Shown piece after piece: positions 46,772-58,190 of a stretch of DNA of 64,000 nt. This stretch comes from Coix lacryma-jobi var. lacryma-jobi (taxonomy: Eukaryota; Streptophyta; Magnoliopsida; Poales; Poaceae), in assembly GCA_009763385.1 (NCBI GenBank), contig CM019831.1:84231845-84295844 (forward strand), in the 5' to 3' direction. The notes below the pieces were generated by a model. It saw nothing but the letters and a program-made list of their open reading frames with translations, had not been told where the DNA came from and did not search any database. Both the position numbers and the translations under genes were made by a program. Numbering within the stretch: the stretch's first letter is position 1; every line of letters begins with the position of its first letter.

Positions 46772-48161
46772 ATGGCTCAAATCAACTATATATGGGGATG
46801 CCACTACATTTTGACGACACCAACTTTGATTGTTGGAAGAGAAAGATGAGTGCATTTACAAGAGGAATGAATAGAAAGATATGGGAAGTTATTGAGCATG
46901 ATTTTGCGGTAATTGACCCCGCAAGTCCCACTCCAAGAGAAGAAGAGAAGCTTCAATGGAATGATGTGGCAATCAATCTTTTCTATGAAGCTTTTGACAC
47001 CAAAGTCTTTGAGCAAATCAAGGATCTTGAAAGGGCAAGTGAGATATGAGAGAGATTGGAGGAGACATATGAAGGCACCAAGGCGGTCAAGGGTGCCAAG
47101 CTATACATTCTCAAAGACAAGCTTGCTACCTTCAAGATGCAAGATGATGAGAGCATACCTGAGATGTTTCACCGGTTGCAAGTGATTATCAAAGACTTGA
47201 AGGCTTTGGGAGAGAAGGTGGAGGACAAGGACTTTTCTCACAAGTTCTTGAGATGCTTACCACCAAGGTTTGATACTTTGGTGACTATCCTAGTGAGGTA
47301 AGGATTGAATACGGTAACTCCAAACCAAGTACTAGGTGATGTGGTCACACAAGACACATACCGTGTGGAACGGGATGGGGGAGCCCAAGAGGAAGAGAAG
47401 AAGAAGAAGACTGTAGCATTCAAGGCCTCATCCTCCAAGAGCAAGATCAAGGGCAAAGCAAAGGAGGAAAGTGATGATGAAGCTAGTACAAGCTTTAGTG
47501 AGATGGATGATGATGAAATGACTCTATTTGTCAAGAGGTTTGGCAAGTTCATGAAGAAGAAGGGCTATGCAAAAAGAAAGAGAAGAGATACAACCAAAAG
47601 CACAACTAAAAGGTGCTATAGATGCAAGAGCAAGGATCACTTCATTGCGGATTGTCCATATTCTAGTGATGAAGATGATGATCACAAGAAGAGCAAGAAG
47701 AAGGACGAGAAAGAAAAGAAAGAGAAGAAGAAGGAAAAGAAGAAGGGTGGTTCTTATGTTTTGACATGGGACGTGAAGCTTCCTCAAGTGACGATGCTGA
47801 TTCTAGTGATGATGAGAGGAAGACCACCAAGAAGAAGGCTATGGCTAGTCTTGCTATCTCAAGCAAGCCTTCTATCTTCAACACTCCATCGACATGCTTC
47901 ATGCCTAAGGCCACTAAGGTATCATCCGATGAGAGTGAAAGTGAGAGTGATGATGATGAGGAGTACTCAAAGGAGGACCTCATGAGTATGCTACAAGATG
48001 CTCACTCTTACTTTGAGACTAAGAGGAAGGAGTGCAAAGAATTGTGCAAGGCCAACAAGGCTCTTGAGCAATCCTTTGATGAGCTCAAGTCCACTCATGA
48101 GAGGCTAGAGCAAGCCCATGAGAAGCTTGATCAAGCTCACACTAGGCTTAAGGAAGCCCAC
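46772..48161 (+). pseudogene. Copia (Sirevirus-like) gag, broken and truncated
   Basis: The ATG at 46772 lies 43 bp after the primer site, but the frame shifts within the first codons. The gag body continues as FDDTNFDCWKRKM, an EIWE-like core, then IPEMFHRLQVIIKDLK. A CCHC knuckle (CYRCKSKDHFIADC) follows near 47620, then a Lys/Glu-rich stretch and a long coiled-coil tail (ELCKANKALEQSFDELKST). A TGA at 47047-47049, a TAA at about 47299 and a frameshift near 47760 break it. It ends at 48161 where another retrotransposon's LTR begins, so protease and pol are missing. The extended coiled coil after the knuckle fits Sirevirus-type gag. Confidence 0.8.
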
Positions 48162-51100
48162 TATTGACGGTCCTTACAGTCAACATTATACCATCAACTA
48201 GTGCATAAAACAATGGTAAACTTGTGACAATGCATAGTTGTAGGGTTTGATTCTAACAAGTTCCACGAGTTGTGTAGTTCTCACTTGTTTTGCAGGAAGA
48301 TCAACATTTCACTACATAAAAGTATCTCAAGTGATGAATTAGATCATACCATTGTGAAGAGCTCGTCAAGACGATCGAAACAGACATATGGTTTACTACA
48401 TTTGGAGTCTCGACGAGAGAGTCCCTATTGGCTACGATATGGAAGCTTCTAGAACAACCTCGAGTGATCACCAAGCAACATAATATGGGGACTAAACTGA
48501 TAGATTGAAGATCATTGGTGAATCACTGTTTTCCAGGGAGTTTTAGAGAAGACGGCAAGAGGTTGAATCCTTCTCCAATGAGACAAATCATGCAAACGGA
48601 TGGAAAGGCGCATTAGAGCAATAAGGAAGGTTCCAGAAGACGTCACTATAACACCTCTGGTGTTAAGCTAGCATAACATCATCATCTCATCTAGCATAAT
48701 CATCCCATAAGCATAAGCATTCACATTTTGTCTTCATCTTTCATATAAAGTGTCATTTCATGTGATAAGCTGCATATAAACATACAATGGTGTGATGTTT
48801 GTTTGGCTTGTTTGTTGAGTGGTTTGACCTTCTTAGTAGTCTAACCACGTTGAGCAGTCAAAATGAGGCCATGTTTATGTTGGTCATTTTGGCTAATCAA
48901 GTTTCTAAACCCTAGTTGACCAAATAGAGCTTTAGGAGTCCTTTTGTTTGACTAACAAAGACCTCCTTGATAGAAGCTTTGCATGGCCGAGTGCCCTTAA
49001 CCAACAGTGTGTAGAATTTAGAGTAGAACAAAAGTTGTTTTTGGGTCAGCTCATGAAAGTGAGTCTAACTTGGCGTTTTGAGGCCCACAAGGCAGAAATG
49101 GGTGAGTTTAGACTTGGAAAATCTTCCTAAGTCCTAAACTGCGAAAACAGTTTCATCTGGTGAAGTTTGGAGCTTTCCCGAGCAATGTCCAAGCCGAACC
49201 AGTGCTCAAGCCTATAACATTAGTTGTAGATTTCGTGTAGCTCTACTCAATGGAACAAGTGGTTTAGCGTTTCATCGAGTGGTTAAGGAGTTAATCGCGT
49301 GCAAAGTAGGGCTGTCAGTCGGCTGATGACCGACTGAATCAACTGATTCAGTTCAAACCCAAGCCGGGCAGTGGCCGACCGCGTGCGGAAGCCGGTTGGG
49401 GTAGCAATCGCGCGTAGCGTGGCAAGCTTAAGACGTTCGGGCATGCCTTCGCCCCGCCAGACCGCTCCTCCCGCTTTGCCTTGCCTCCTCCTCGCTCTCG
49501 CCGGTGTTTGGGCGGAAGAAAGGGGAAGCAGCGAGTTTGCCGCCGTCCCGCCGTGCCTTTGCCCAACAAACCACCCAACAGACCTCGCCTCAAGCCTCTC
49601 CAACGCTTGCCATAGCCAGTGCCTCCCAAAAAGCCCTAGGTAAGCCACGGAACGGCTTCCGCCATGGCCGCATGACCGTCGAGCTCGGTCCGCCATGGCC
49701 AACCTCCTTTCCATGCGAATCCCTCTATTCTAACTCGCGTTCGTGGGTCAGTGAAGTTCGAGAGAGGTGTTGGGGAAGATGGTTTAGCCGATTAGGGTTC
49801 GGTTGTCATGGTACATCGCCGTCTGCCGCCTGCCATTCTCACCGAAGATGGCGTGCCCGCAGTTCCGACCATCCGCTGTAGAAACCCTAGCATCCGAGCC
49901 TTGCGTTAGTGTCGTGGAGGTCCCGGGAGTGTGGATCGAGAGATAGTTTGCCTCGGCTTGGCCGGAGTGGTGAAGCCGCGCCGCCGTGGCCGCCATTCCC
50001 GCCGTCGAGCTTCACGGTTGCAATGTCGGGCTAGTAAGTAGTACCAATCGACGCGAAAGGTCGAGAGGAGTCTGGTGGTGGAGTTGGTTTCACCGTAGAA
50101 GCCGCCGTTGGCGAGCTCCGACGAGGTCAACAACCTCCCCTGTTCTGTGAGTATGACGAGTGGGGTCAGATTGACCCAGGGGCCCACCCGTCTGCCGCGT
50201 GGGTGCAGTTGTGCTGTGTGCCCGTAGCGTTTAGAGTTTGATTGTTTGAATAAATGATTTCCAGAAATGATGTTAGTGCTTGTTTAATTCATATCTAGAG
50301 TTGCATTAGTCCAAATAATGTGAAACAAGTTTTGTTAGCTTTGTCTTGTTGAGATCTGTCCAGGAAAAATATGATATGTCTAGTTTGTGATAACTTTATA
50401 TGCAATTTTAATTAGTTTATGTTTGGGCTGATATCTTGTTAAATGCATAATAAACCGTATATTGCTCCGAAAAATGTGATTCTTATTTTGATGAGTTGAT
50501 TATGAGATGTAGAACCAGGGAAAAATGATAAGTAGTGTTTGCCTATGTAGAAATCTGAAGTTAATATTAATATTGCTTAAATATTGTTTTCTTGTATGAT
50601 TTTTAGTAAATAAAATATAAATGTTATGAGCTTGGTAATTTTTGTAGACTGCTCTTGTGCTAAGAAGTTCTGAAGAAAAATATGAAATCTATTGTTTGGC
50701 ACTTTTCACTATGATGTGTAGTTCAAAGCACCTTTTCACCATGTTGTTTGTCTTTTTCATAGAGAACAGTGCTTAAGTCCAAATGGTATGAAATTTGTAC
50801 AGTAAGCTTTATTCTATGTTGTTTACCTACAGTAATTTTTGTAGATGTTTCTGGAGCTGTTAGCCATAGGTTGCTGTTGAAAGCTTATTTAATTGAGTTA
50901 ATTGGTTTAGGCAAGTAAATGGTCTGCACTTTGTTTATGTGGGACCAGCAGGTGTACAATGGTCTCTTCAGTGCATTCATATTAACTGCACCTTGCATGT
51001 CGAGCATAGATACTCTCGAAATAGAGTGTTACACTCTACTGGAGAAGAGATATGCACGTATTCAGTCAAGTTCGATTGTGGTGCATCTCTCCTATGCGCA

Positions 51101-51466
51101 TGTTGCATCGCTCATCCTAGCATATGCATCATACAAGTTCGGTAGAGGAGCAAGTCGCAACGGAAGAACTAGAGGAGCAGCAGCCTCAGAGGTAGGAGCT
51201 AGAAGTCACAGGAGAGGAACCTGAAGAGGACCTTCCTGAGTGCCCGAATCACCAACCAAGCACCTTCGAGAAAGGCAAGCCCCAGAGCATTTCTAACTAC
51301 CCTTCGGTTTACAATAACTTACTCGTATTATGATTGCTGCATTAAGTATAGGAGTGGCTTGATACCGTTGATGTATTATTTACCTACCTTGATTACCATT
51401 GATATATTATCCTTGTTACCCGGTTAGTTGTAGGCACGACTTTATGCTTAGCCATGCTTAGACTGG

Positions 51467-53293
51467 TGTTGGCACTCCTTAATGGAATCACCCAAAGGAT
51501 GAACCTCATAAACAATAACCTAGTGAAGGCACTAAGGAGTGTACGAGACACTACTAGCATCACTTAACGTCAAGTTGTCATCCCCAACATGAAGCTAGCA
51601 ATGTGATTATATCAAAGCACTGGATCTAAAGATAAATATTTACCCGCAAGCGCACAGATAAATACACCCATTGTAGAAGCATTTCACCCAAGCTAGTCTC
51701 AGGTATCGTTATTAATATTTAGCCTAGAGACTAATCAATTCAAAGTATGATGGTACTATACTAGTGAGAACTTAACAATTAATGTGGCACAAACTTATGA
51801 TAAAGACTGATAACACACTCATTACTCTAAACAAGGATCAAATAGTAGAATAAATGATAATGATAAATGATAAATGATAACAGAGAGCAGATCAATCAAA
51901 GATAATCCTAGAACAGTACTACCTAGCAAGTGATTATTAGAACAGGCATTAATAAGAAATATTCCTAAGTTATTCTAATTACAAGTCATAGTATACATTG
52001 ATTAGTGCAAACATATTTGACAATCATAGGCTAGGTCATATCATATTTATAATCAAGAGACAACTCCATAGTAAAGGTGCCAAATAGAGTAACCCCTAAA
52101 CCATGAGTTAACTGAGCCATACTGAACACTACATCCGGGAGGTGGAATACAAAAGACTCAACAGGAGTGTCACACCCGCGATCTACCACTCTATCCGGAA
52201 CGTAGGACGCATTCGCAGATAAATAGCGTATAGGCACCACGCCTACACAATATCTATCACCCACCCAACGATCATTAAGATGAGCGCTATACGAACATGA
52301 GTATAAACATAATGGTGATCTACCTATGCCAAACATATAATCAAAGCACACTACAAGCAATATAATTAAGAATATAATTATTGATGTCTTAGTCATATCA
52401 ATTGTATTGCTATCTAGAACATAGAGATGAACAATAAGGTGAATTAGATCATCGAGAAGAACTATAGTACGAAGTAGAAAATGAACTAGAACTGGATTAT
52501 GAACTAGAAGATGAACTAGACGATGAACTAGAACTAGACGACGAACTAGAACATAAACAATGATGAACAAAGATGAACTAGAAGAGCAATTATGAACTAG
52601 AAAAATAATTAGACCCATAATGTTAATAGAAGAGAGAAGATCTTGGGTTTACCGATCCTTCTCGTGACTAGATCTGGAATCCAAGCGAAACTTGCCTCCT
52701 CTAATCCTATTCTATCTAACTAATCTAGGTAGATGTAGTTCTAGGGCTTCTGATTGATCTCCTTCTCTGGTGATGGCCTGATCATATGAATGAGATGATG
52801 ATGACCTGATCTGATTCTATCTGATTTGATGATCTAGAGAGGGGGGGTCTAGGGCTGCTTATATAGCCCTTGGCGAGGAACCATGGCCGTTAGATCAAAC
52901 CGACCTTAGGTATGGCTGAGATGCATCCTCATAGGCGGTGGAGGAAGGTTCTAGGCAGAGTCTAGCGAAGCCAGGGGCAGACCGATCGGTCTGATGGTGG
53001 GACCGGTCGGTCCCACCTAGCCGTGTCTTGGGGTGCCCGGCCTCCTGGTGTCTTCTGGTGTCCTCTAGATCCTTCTAGAATAATCCTGATGCGCCGGTTC
53101 GGTTATCTCATGTCGGTTTCTTTCTAGGGGAAGCAATCTGTGTTGATTTCCTGGTTTAGTCCCTACAGAATCATAATTCACCAAAACTCGTGGAATATTG
53201 TCAATTGAAACCCTTAACCTTTATTGGTGATTGAATTCATACCCTTTTCATATTTATTTATCCTTTAATTGTGATAGATAACCAGTGTCAACA
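51467..53293 (-). repeat. 3' LTR of the non-autonomous Athila-like element
   Basis: It reads TGTTGGCACTCC to GTGTCAACA on the plus strand, 1,827 bp. It has a minus-strand TATA box (52859-52865) and a GAACTAGA minisatellite (52447-52612). It keeps a palindrome-rich segment (GGGACCGGTCGGTCCCAC) that the other LTR lacks. Confidence 0.85.
52447..52612. repeat. GATGAACTAGA minisatellite in the LTR
   Basis: A dozen imperfect 9-12-bp units of (G/T)ATGAACTAGAA or GACGAACTAGA are present. The copy at 59180-59312 in the other LTR is two to three units shorter. Confidence 0.85.
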
Positions 53294-54960
53294 ACTCCCC
53301 CAAACTTACCTTTTGCTAGTCCCTTAGCAAATAGTCATGATGAATCAGGAATTGCTACTATGCTTTCACACCTCAAAGGTACATATGTTGAAATAAAAAT
53401 CTTCCCTTGGATTAGAGTTAACTATTCTAACTTTCTCATATTACCTTTAACTATGGAGCTTTTGCCTTCACATGGGTCTTTAAACAATTGAAAGATAGAA
53501 CAATCAAGTTAAGCACTGTATCTCTAACTCTTCGGTCAACCTTCATTCTGGAGTTTTTTAAGAAGTTAAAAGCATATCTTACCAAGTCAAAGTTCAAAGT
53601 TAGGGAGAAAGATGCCATACTCATAGATCAAGAACTTAGAACTTTTGAAATTTTGTCATCTCTTGCTGGTATATTGTAATTAGAGGGACCATGAGCTATC
53701 ATTCTTTTTTCTCTTTCATATTTTTATCATAATTATTTTTTCTTTTGAGGTAGTCGGACACTTGTCCCTTTTTATTTCCTCCTTTTATATTTTTGCATAG
53801 TCCCATGCGTCTAACACAATACTACTTCGGAAGAGTGAATCTTTTAATAAAACTTTCTTGATTTCTAGAGCATGATAAATTTCTCAACCATAACTAAAAA
53901 CTTAGAACAAAGCAAGTAGCCTCATCTTAAGATTATTTTAATGGCTCTGGGTAGGAATTCATGTTATGTCATACAGGATCTCATCATGTGCTTTTAATCT
54001 TTTCAAAGTGTAAATCTCTAGAACTCTAGTATCTCTAAGAATTAGATAAACAACAGCTCAAACCTTTTTATATCATATCCCACAATTATCTAGACTTTAG
54101 ATTAAGCATTTGCAATCCACAGGTTTCATGTTCAGAGTTTATTCAGAACAGCTTTGTCTAAAACTCAAGAAAATTTAAGGTTGAACACTAGGTACTTAAA
54201 AGGAATTACGGTAGAGCAATTGTTCATCATTTTTATCATGAGCAACATTAAGTTTATATCCACCTAGACATTTATTCATTATATAATATCTTTATTTGGT
54301 TTTGTAATAGTTATTCATCTTTTTATGGGTTTTTATGTTTATTGACCTGATCTAACTAAACTGAACTAATTATAGTAAATAAAAAATAGCCATAGTACGA
54401 TACTTATCGTGATAACTAAGGTTGCTTTCCCCCAAGCTGGATCTTGATGTGGTCTTTTTCTCCAGAAGATGAGTAGACTGTTAGCGGTTTCTTGAGTCCT
54501 TCTCTTCTTCTCTTCCTGCTAAATTCAAAGTTAGACAACACAACTAGTGGAACTTAATTAAGCGTTAGTGATAAATATTCCTCTCATTTGTCTAGTTGTC
54601 TTGAAGCTCTTAAGATTATTTATGTTCTTCCTTTTCACTAAGCAGAGTTTCAGTAGTGTTTCATAGTGTCTTTTTTTGGATTTTTGTTTTTATGGATGAA
54701 TGCAATGCAGAAGTAAATATGCATATATATATATTTTGTTTTTTATGCCTCCACAGAAAGTATAATACTCTCATGGGGCTTAGATATTTTTATTTTGTTT
54801 TCTAATGCAGATTTGATTGCTAAGAAGTAAATATGATACTAATAGTAAAATGATTATGCTAAATCTACTAATTATGTAATGATGAATTTAATGCTAATGA
54901 ATATTGATAACTACCGAGTTACCTTTCGGCGAGGATTCGATATTTATAGTCTATCGAACA
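53294..54960 (-). other. Polypurine tract and 3' non-coding region
   Basis: The tract AAGTTTGGGGGAGT (minus strand, 53307-53294) is followed outward by 1.65 kb of AT-rich DNA without a pol domain. This is where pol would lie in a full Athila element. Small frames at 53285-53679 have no recognisable content. Confidence 0.7.
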
Positions 54961-54978
54961 AGACTCCTTGTATGCTCC

Positions 54979-55671
54979 TTATTCTTCCTTGGGTGCATCA
55001 GCAGATCCTGAGGAGGACCTCGATGATTGCACGTCAGTAGAACTCTCTTTCTTCTTCCATACTTGCTTGACTGGTGGACTTGTCTCCTTTACTTTATCGT
55101 TCTTCATTTCCTTTAGTGGGATGTCTTCATTCCTGGTGACTTCTCCTTCATAGTCAGCCCATCCATCCTTGATTGGTCGGTTCTTGTTGCGTTGGGATGT
55201 GCGGCGCCTCCTCCTTGAGTGGTTCTTCTTTTCTTGTTCATTAGTGGCATAGCTATTAAAGTAATAACGTACCTTCTCCCTTTGGAACTGGAAGTGGATC
55301 TCTCCAGATCTTATGTAGATGATGGCGCCGGTGGTGTTGAGGAAGGGTCTTCCTAGGATGATGTGAACATCGTCTTCTCTTCCCATGTCTAGTACCATGA
55401 AGTCGGTGGGAACGTAGTAGTCTTCAATTTGGATCATTACGTCTTTTACTACTCCCTCCGGAAATCGATATGTTTGGTCCGCCAGCTGCAGCTGCACATA
55501 TGTCTGATACATAGGTATATTTTTATATAAGTACTTAGACATTATGTTAACACTTGAGTCGATATCGCAGAACGTCTTGTGGAATGTACTTCCCTTGATC
55601 TTGCAATCGATGGTGGGTACGCCTGGGTCGTCTCTCTTGGTGAGGTATGGTGATGGAAGAAGGTGGTCATT
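54979..55671 (-). pseudogene. Second retropepsin-like domain and charged C-terminus
   Basis: The domain shows an active-site motif DIDSSVN near 55541-55575, where D-[LIT]-G-[AS] is usual, so the glycine is replaced by aspartate. A LADQTYRFPEGVV strand and the conserved IILGRPFLNT near 55340 follow. A Lys/Arg- and Ser-rich tail ends at the stop at 54979-54981. It is in the same frame as the first protease copy and gag, and is separated from the first by a TAG at 55672-55674. The domain alone is recognisable; whether it can cleave is doubtful. Confidence 0.78.
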
Positions 55672-56214
55672 CTATGTTCGGACAGAGTTGACCATCCACA
55701 CTGTGTCTTGATGTAGTTGTGTAGCCTTATTCTTCCTCCTTCTGTTCCTATTCTTCTTCATTGATGATATAGCGTTTGCATCCTCGTAGGGCTTCTGAGG
55801 GTGGACTCGAGTAGTGAGTGTACGTCTCTTGAAGTTGAATCTTTCTTTGTTGCCTGTGATTGCGAAACAGATCTTGGCGCTGTCCGCGCAGATGATGGCT
55901 TTGGTTGAGCTTAAGAACGGGCGTCCAAGAATGATGAGTGCTCTATCATCTCCACCTATTTCAATGATCACAAAGTCTACACACACATACGAGTGCCCCA
56001 CTCGAATACAGACATCTTCTAGAATTCCCAATGGGTAGCTCAGTGTCTGATCTGCAAGCTGCAAACACATATTTGTATATAACAGAGGTGCACCATGAAT
56101 TTGTTCATAACTTACCCTTGGCATAGTGTTGACGCTTGCTCCAAGGTCGCAGACTGCTTCTTCAAAACTGTCAGGTCCAATGTGGATTGGAATGACAGGT
56201 CTTCCTGGATCTCC
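55672..56214 (-). pseudogene. First retropepsin-like domain
   Basis: The active site DLGASVN is at about 56118-56160, followed by LADQTLSYPLGIL and IILGRPFLSS near 55900, the standard layout of an Athila-type aspartic protease. It follows gag in the same frame after a TAA at 56215-56217. The catalytic motif is intact here, unlike in the second copy. Confidence 0.82.
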
Positions 56215-57501
56215 TTATTTCTTCGGGGCAATGGAGTCATCCTTCCACCCCCTCGATGGTCTAGCTGTGAGCTGCCCTGCATCATAAATATCTACAAGAT
56301 TTGCAGTCTCTAGCTCTTCCAGACCTCCGGGAATCTTACCTTTTTCAGCCATAGGGACTGAAGCTGCTAACTGAGATTCTATCATCTTATTAAAGCTATG
56401 TTGATTCTTTATGGTAGAAGTAAAGCTATCCATTCTAGTATTAATATTTTCAAGCAGTTTATCATTGGAAGCTATCTTCTTAGACATATTATCAATGATC
56501 TTATAATGATTAGATATCATCTCTCTCAAAGGTGGTTGGTTGAATGTATTACCTTGGTAGTTACCTGAGTAGTTACCTGAGTAATTAGGCCTTGATTGTT
56601 GGTTCCATCCTTGAGTTTGTTGAGGACGATAGTTGGTGTTGTTGTTGTTGATGTACTTCGCATCCTCTTGAATCTCAGGGCAGTTGTTCCTTGAATGACC
56701 AGTGCCTTCACACTCTTCACATGTCATGCGAGATTCGTAGATGTGCATGACGTCTTCTTTCTTGGGAGTGTGTTCATCGAACTTCTTCATGAGTAGGTCA
56801 AGTTTAGCAGACAACATGTCTACTTCCTTTAGTTGATGTATTCCTCCCCTCTTGCGTGGTTGAGAGCGTTCCTCATTCCATCCTTGGTTAGAGGCCATCT
56901 TCTCAATAAGTGTAGTAGCATTGTTGATAGTGAGTCACAAGAATGATCCTCCAGCAGCGGCATCCACATTCTCACGGGTACTTGAAGTGAGCCCGTGGTA
57001 GAAGGTCTGCATGAGTAGCCAATTCTCCATCCCATGGTGAGGTCATTCTGATATGTAATCTTGAAAGCGTTCCCAAGCCTATGGGATTGATTCGTCGTGT
57101 TGTTGCTGGAAAGTTGAAATCTTGGCACGGAGGGCATTTGTCTTGCCCACCGGAAAGAACTTTGCTAGGAAGGCAGTTGAATAGATCGCTCATGAGGTGT
57201 TTTCGTCTTTGTTGGCGTAGAACTATTGTTTCGCTTTTCCCAAGAGTAAAAATGGGAACAAGCGGAGTAGAATGTCGTCTCTTTCGACTCCCTTGATGGT
57301 GAAAGTGCTACAAATCTCCAGAAAGTGTTGGAGATGAGCGCTTGCGTCTTCATGTGCCTTTCCGCAAAACTGATTAGCTTGCACCATGTTGATCAAAGAT
57401 GGCTTGAGTTCAAATCCGTTGTCTCCCACATTGACTGTTGGTCCAGTCCTGATGTTGGCTGTGGTTGGTGCAGAGAACTCACGGAGTGTCTTGTCGGCCA
57501 T
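56215..57501 (-). pseudogene. Athila-like gag
   Basis: The ATG at 57501 starts MADKTLREFSAP and the conserved FELKPSLINMVQ, QFCGKAHEDASAHL and LLRLFPF blocks. A TAG at 57223-57225 sits where relatives have tryptophan (before FYANK). The next 320 bp keep gag similarity (FQDYISE, HHGMENWLLM, AAGGSF) but hold several stops. The open part from 56898 has a zinc knuckle (CEECEGTGHSRNNC), an Asn/Gln-rich stretch and a coiled coil. The gag, first protease and second protease frames share one phase, so the ancestor was a single polyprotein. Confidence 0.82.
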
Positions 57502-57520
57502 GGTGTTCAATACCGGTGTG

Positions 57521-57828
57521 GGCCGTTTGGGAGAGCTCCAGCTTTAGCTTCTCCGAAGAGAATCACTCCCAACCAGCCAAACGCTCAAAATGCAAACTGA
57601 TTCAGGTGGGGATCCAGAGAGAATCACTACTCCATTTACACTAGAAGGTGGGAGCTAAAAAAACCTGCTTCACCCTGCTCCCTGTTATATTCTGGTGGGG
57701 ATCAGCTGAGAATCAATTCTACTTAGCTCCCCACCGTGCTTCCTCCTAAGAATCCAATAGAATGACTCTATCAGAGAATCATGGAGCGGAGCTGGAGAAT
57801 CAGGGAGTGGAGCTCTCCCAAACGAGGC
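57521..57828. mobile_element. MITE inserted in the gag N-terminal region
   Basis: The 308-bp element has ends GGCCGTTTGGGAGAGCTCCA and the reverse complement GCCTCGTTTGGGAGAGCTCC, with repeated GAGAATCA words inside. It is related to 14271-14570. No clear target duplication was seen. Confidence 0.78.
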
Positions 57829-57956
57829 TTTAAGCTTCTTATTATTTGGTTAACTTCTGGAAGTGGTGGTGATGGTCTCTTGAGTTTGTGTCTTGTCTTC
57901 TTTAGTAAAGCTTCAGGATCCTCAACGTAGTTATTCGGAAGTTGAAAACCAGTCAT
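57829..57956 (-). pseudogene. N-terminal gag peptide separated by the MITE
   Basis: The ATG at 57956 begins MTGFQLPNNYVEDPEALL and a basic, proline-rich stretch up to the MITE edge. Removing 308 bp, or 311 bp with a 3-bp duplication, places it in the same frame as the gag starting at 57501, with no stop between. It is therefore probably the original gag N-terminus. Confidence 0.6.
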
Positions 57957-58164
57957 ACATCACACCCTGCATAAGATAAAAGATAAACAAAGCCAGGGTA
58001 AGTCTGTTTGAGTAGAGATAAACAATTAGTGCATTATCATATGTGTGTAAGTTAAATGATATGTTCTAGCTACCGTTTTAATGCTACTAATGCAATATCC
58101 TAAAAGTGTTCATAATGATTTTAATAAATAACCCTAGGTACCATCCCTAATTGAATTGATGTGG

Positions 58165-58182
58165 TCCCCGGCAACGATGCCA
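58165..58182 (-). other. Primer binding site, tRNA-Asp type
   Basis: The minus strand reads TGGCATCGTTGCCGGGGA, one base away from a perfect complement of the tRNA-Asp 3' end. It is 8 nt from the LTR end, the same spacing as at 62609-62626. Confidence 0.88.
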
Positions 58183-58190
58183 GAAATGCT

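Noticed and set aside
48170..48460. Independent small gene at the start of the Athila-like LTR
   Set aside because: The frame lies within the LTR segment 48162-48646, with no domain and no transcript signals.
54979..56214. Endogenous pararetrovirus remnant
   Set aside because: The protease domains sit inside an LTR retrotransposon with paired LTRs, a tRNA-Asp primer site and Athila-like gag. No movement-protein or coat-protein pattern was seen.
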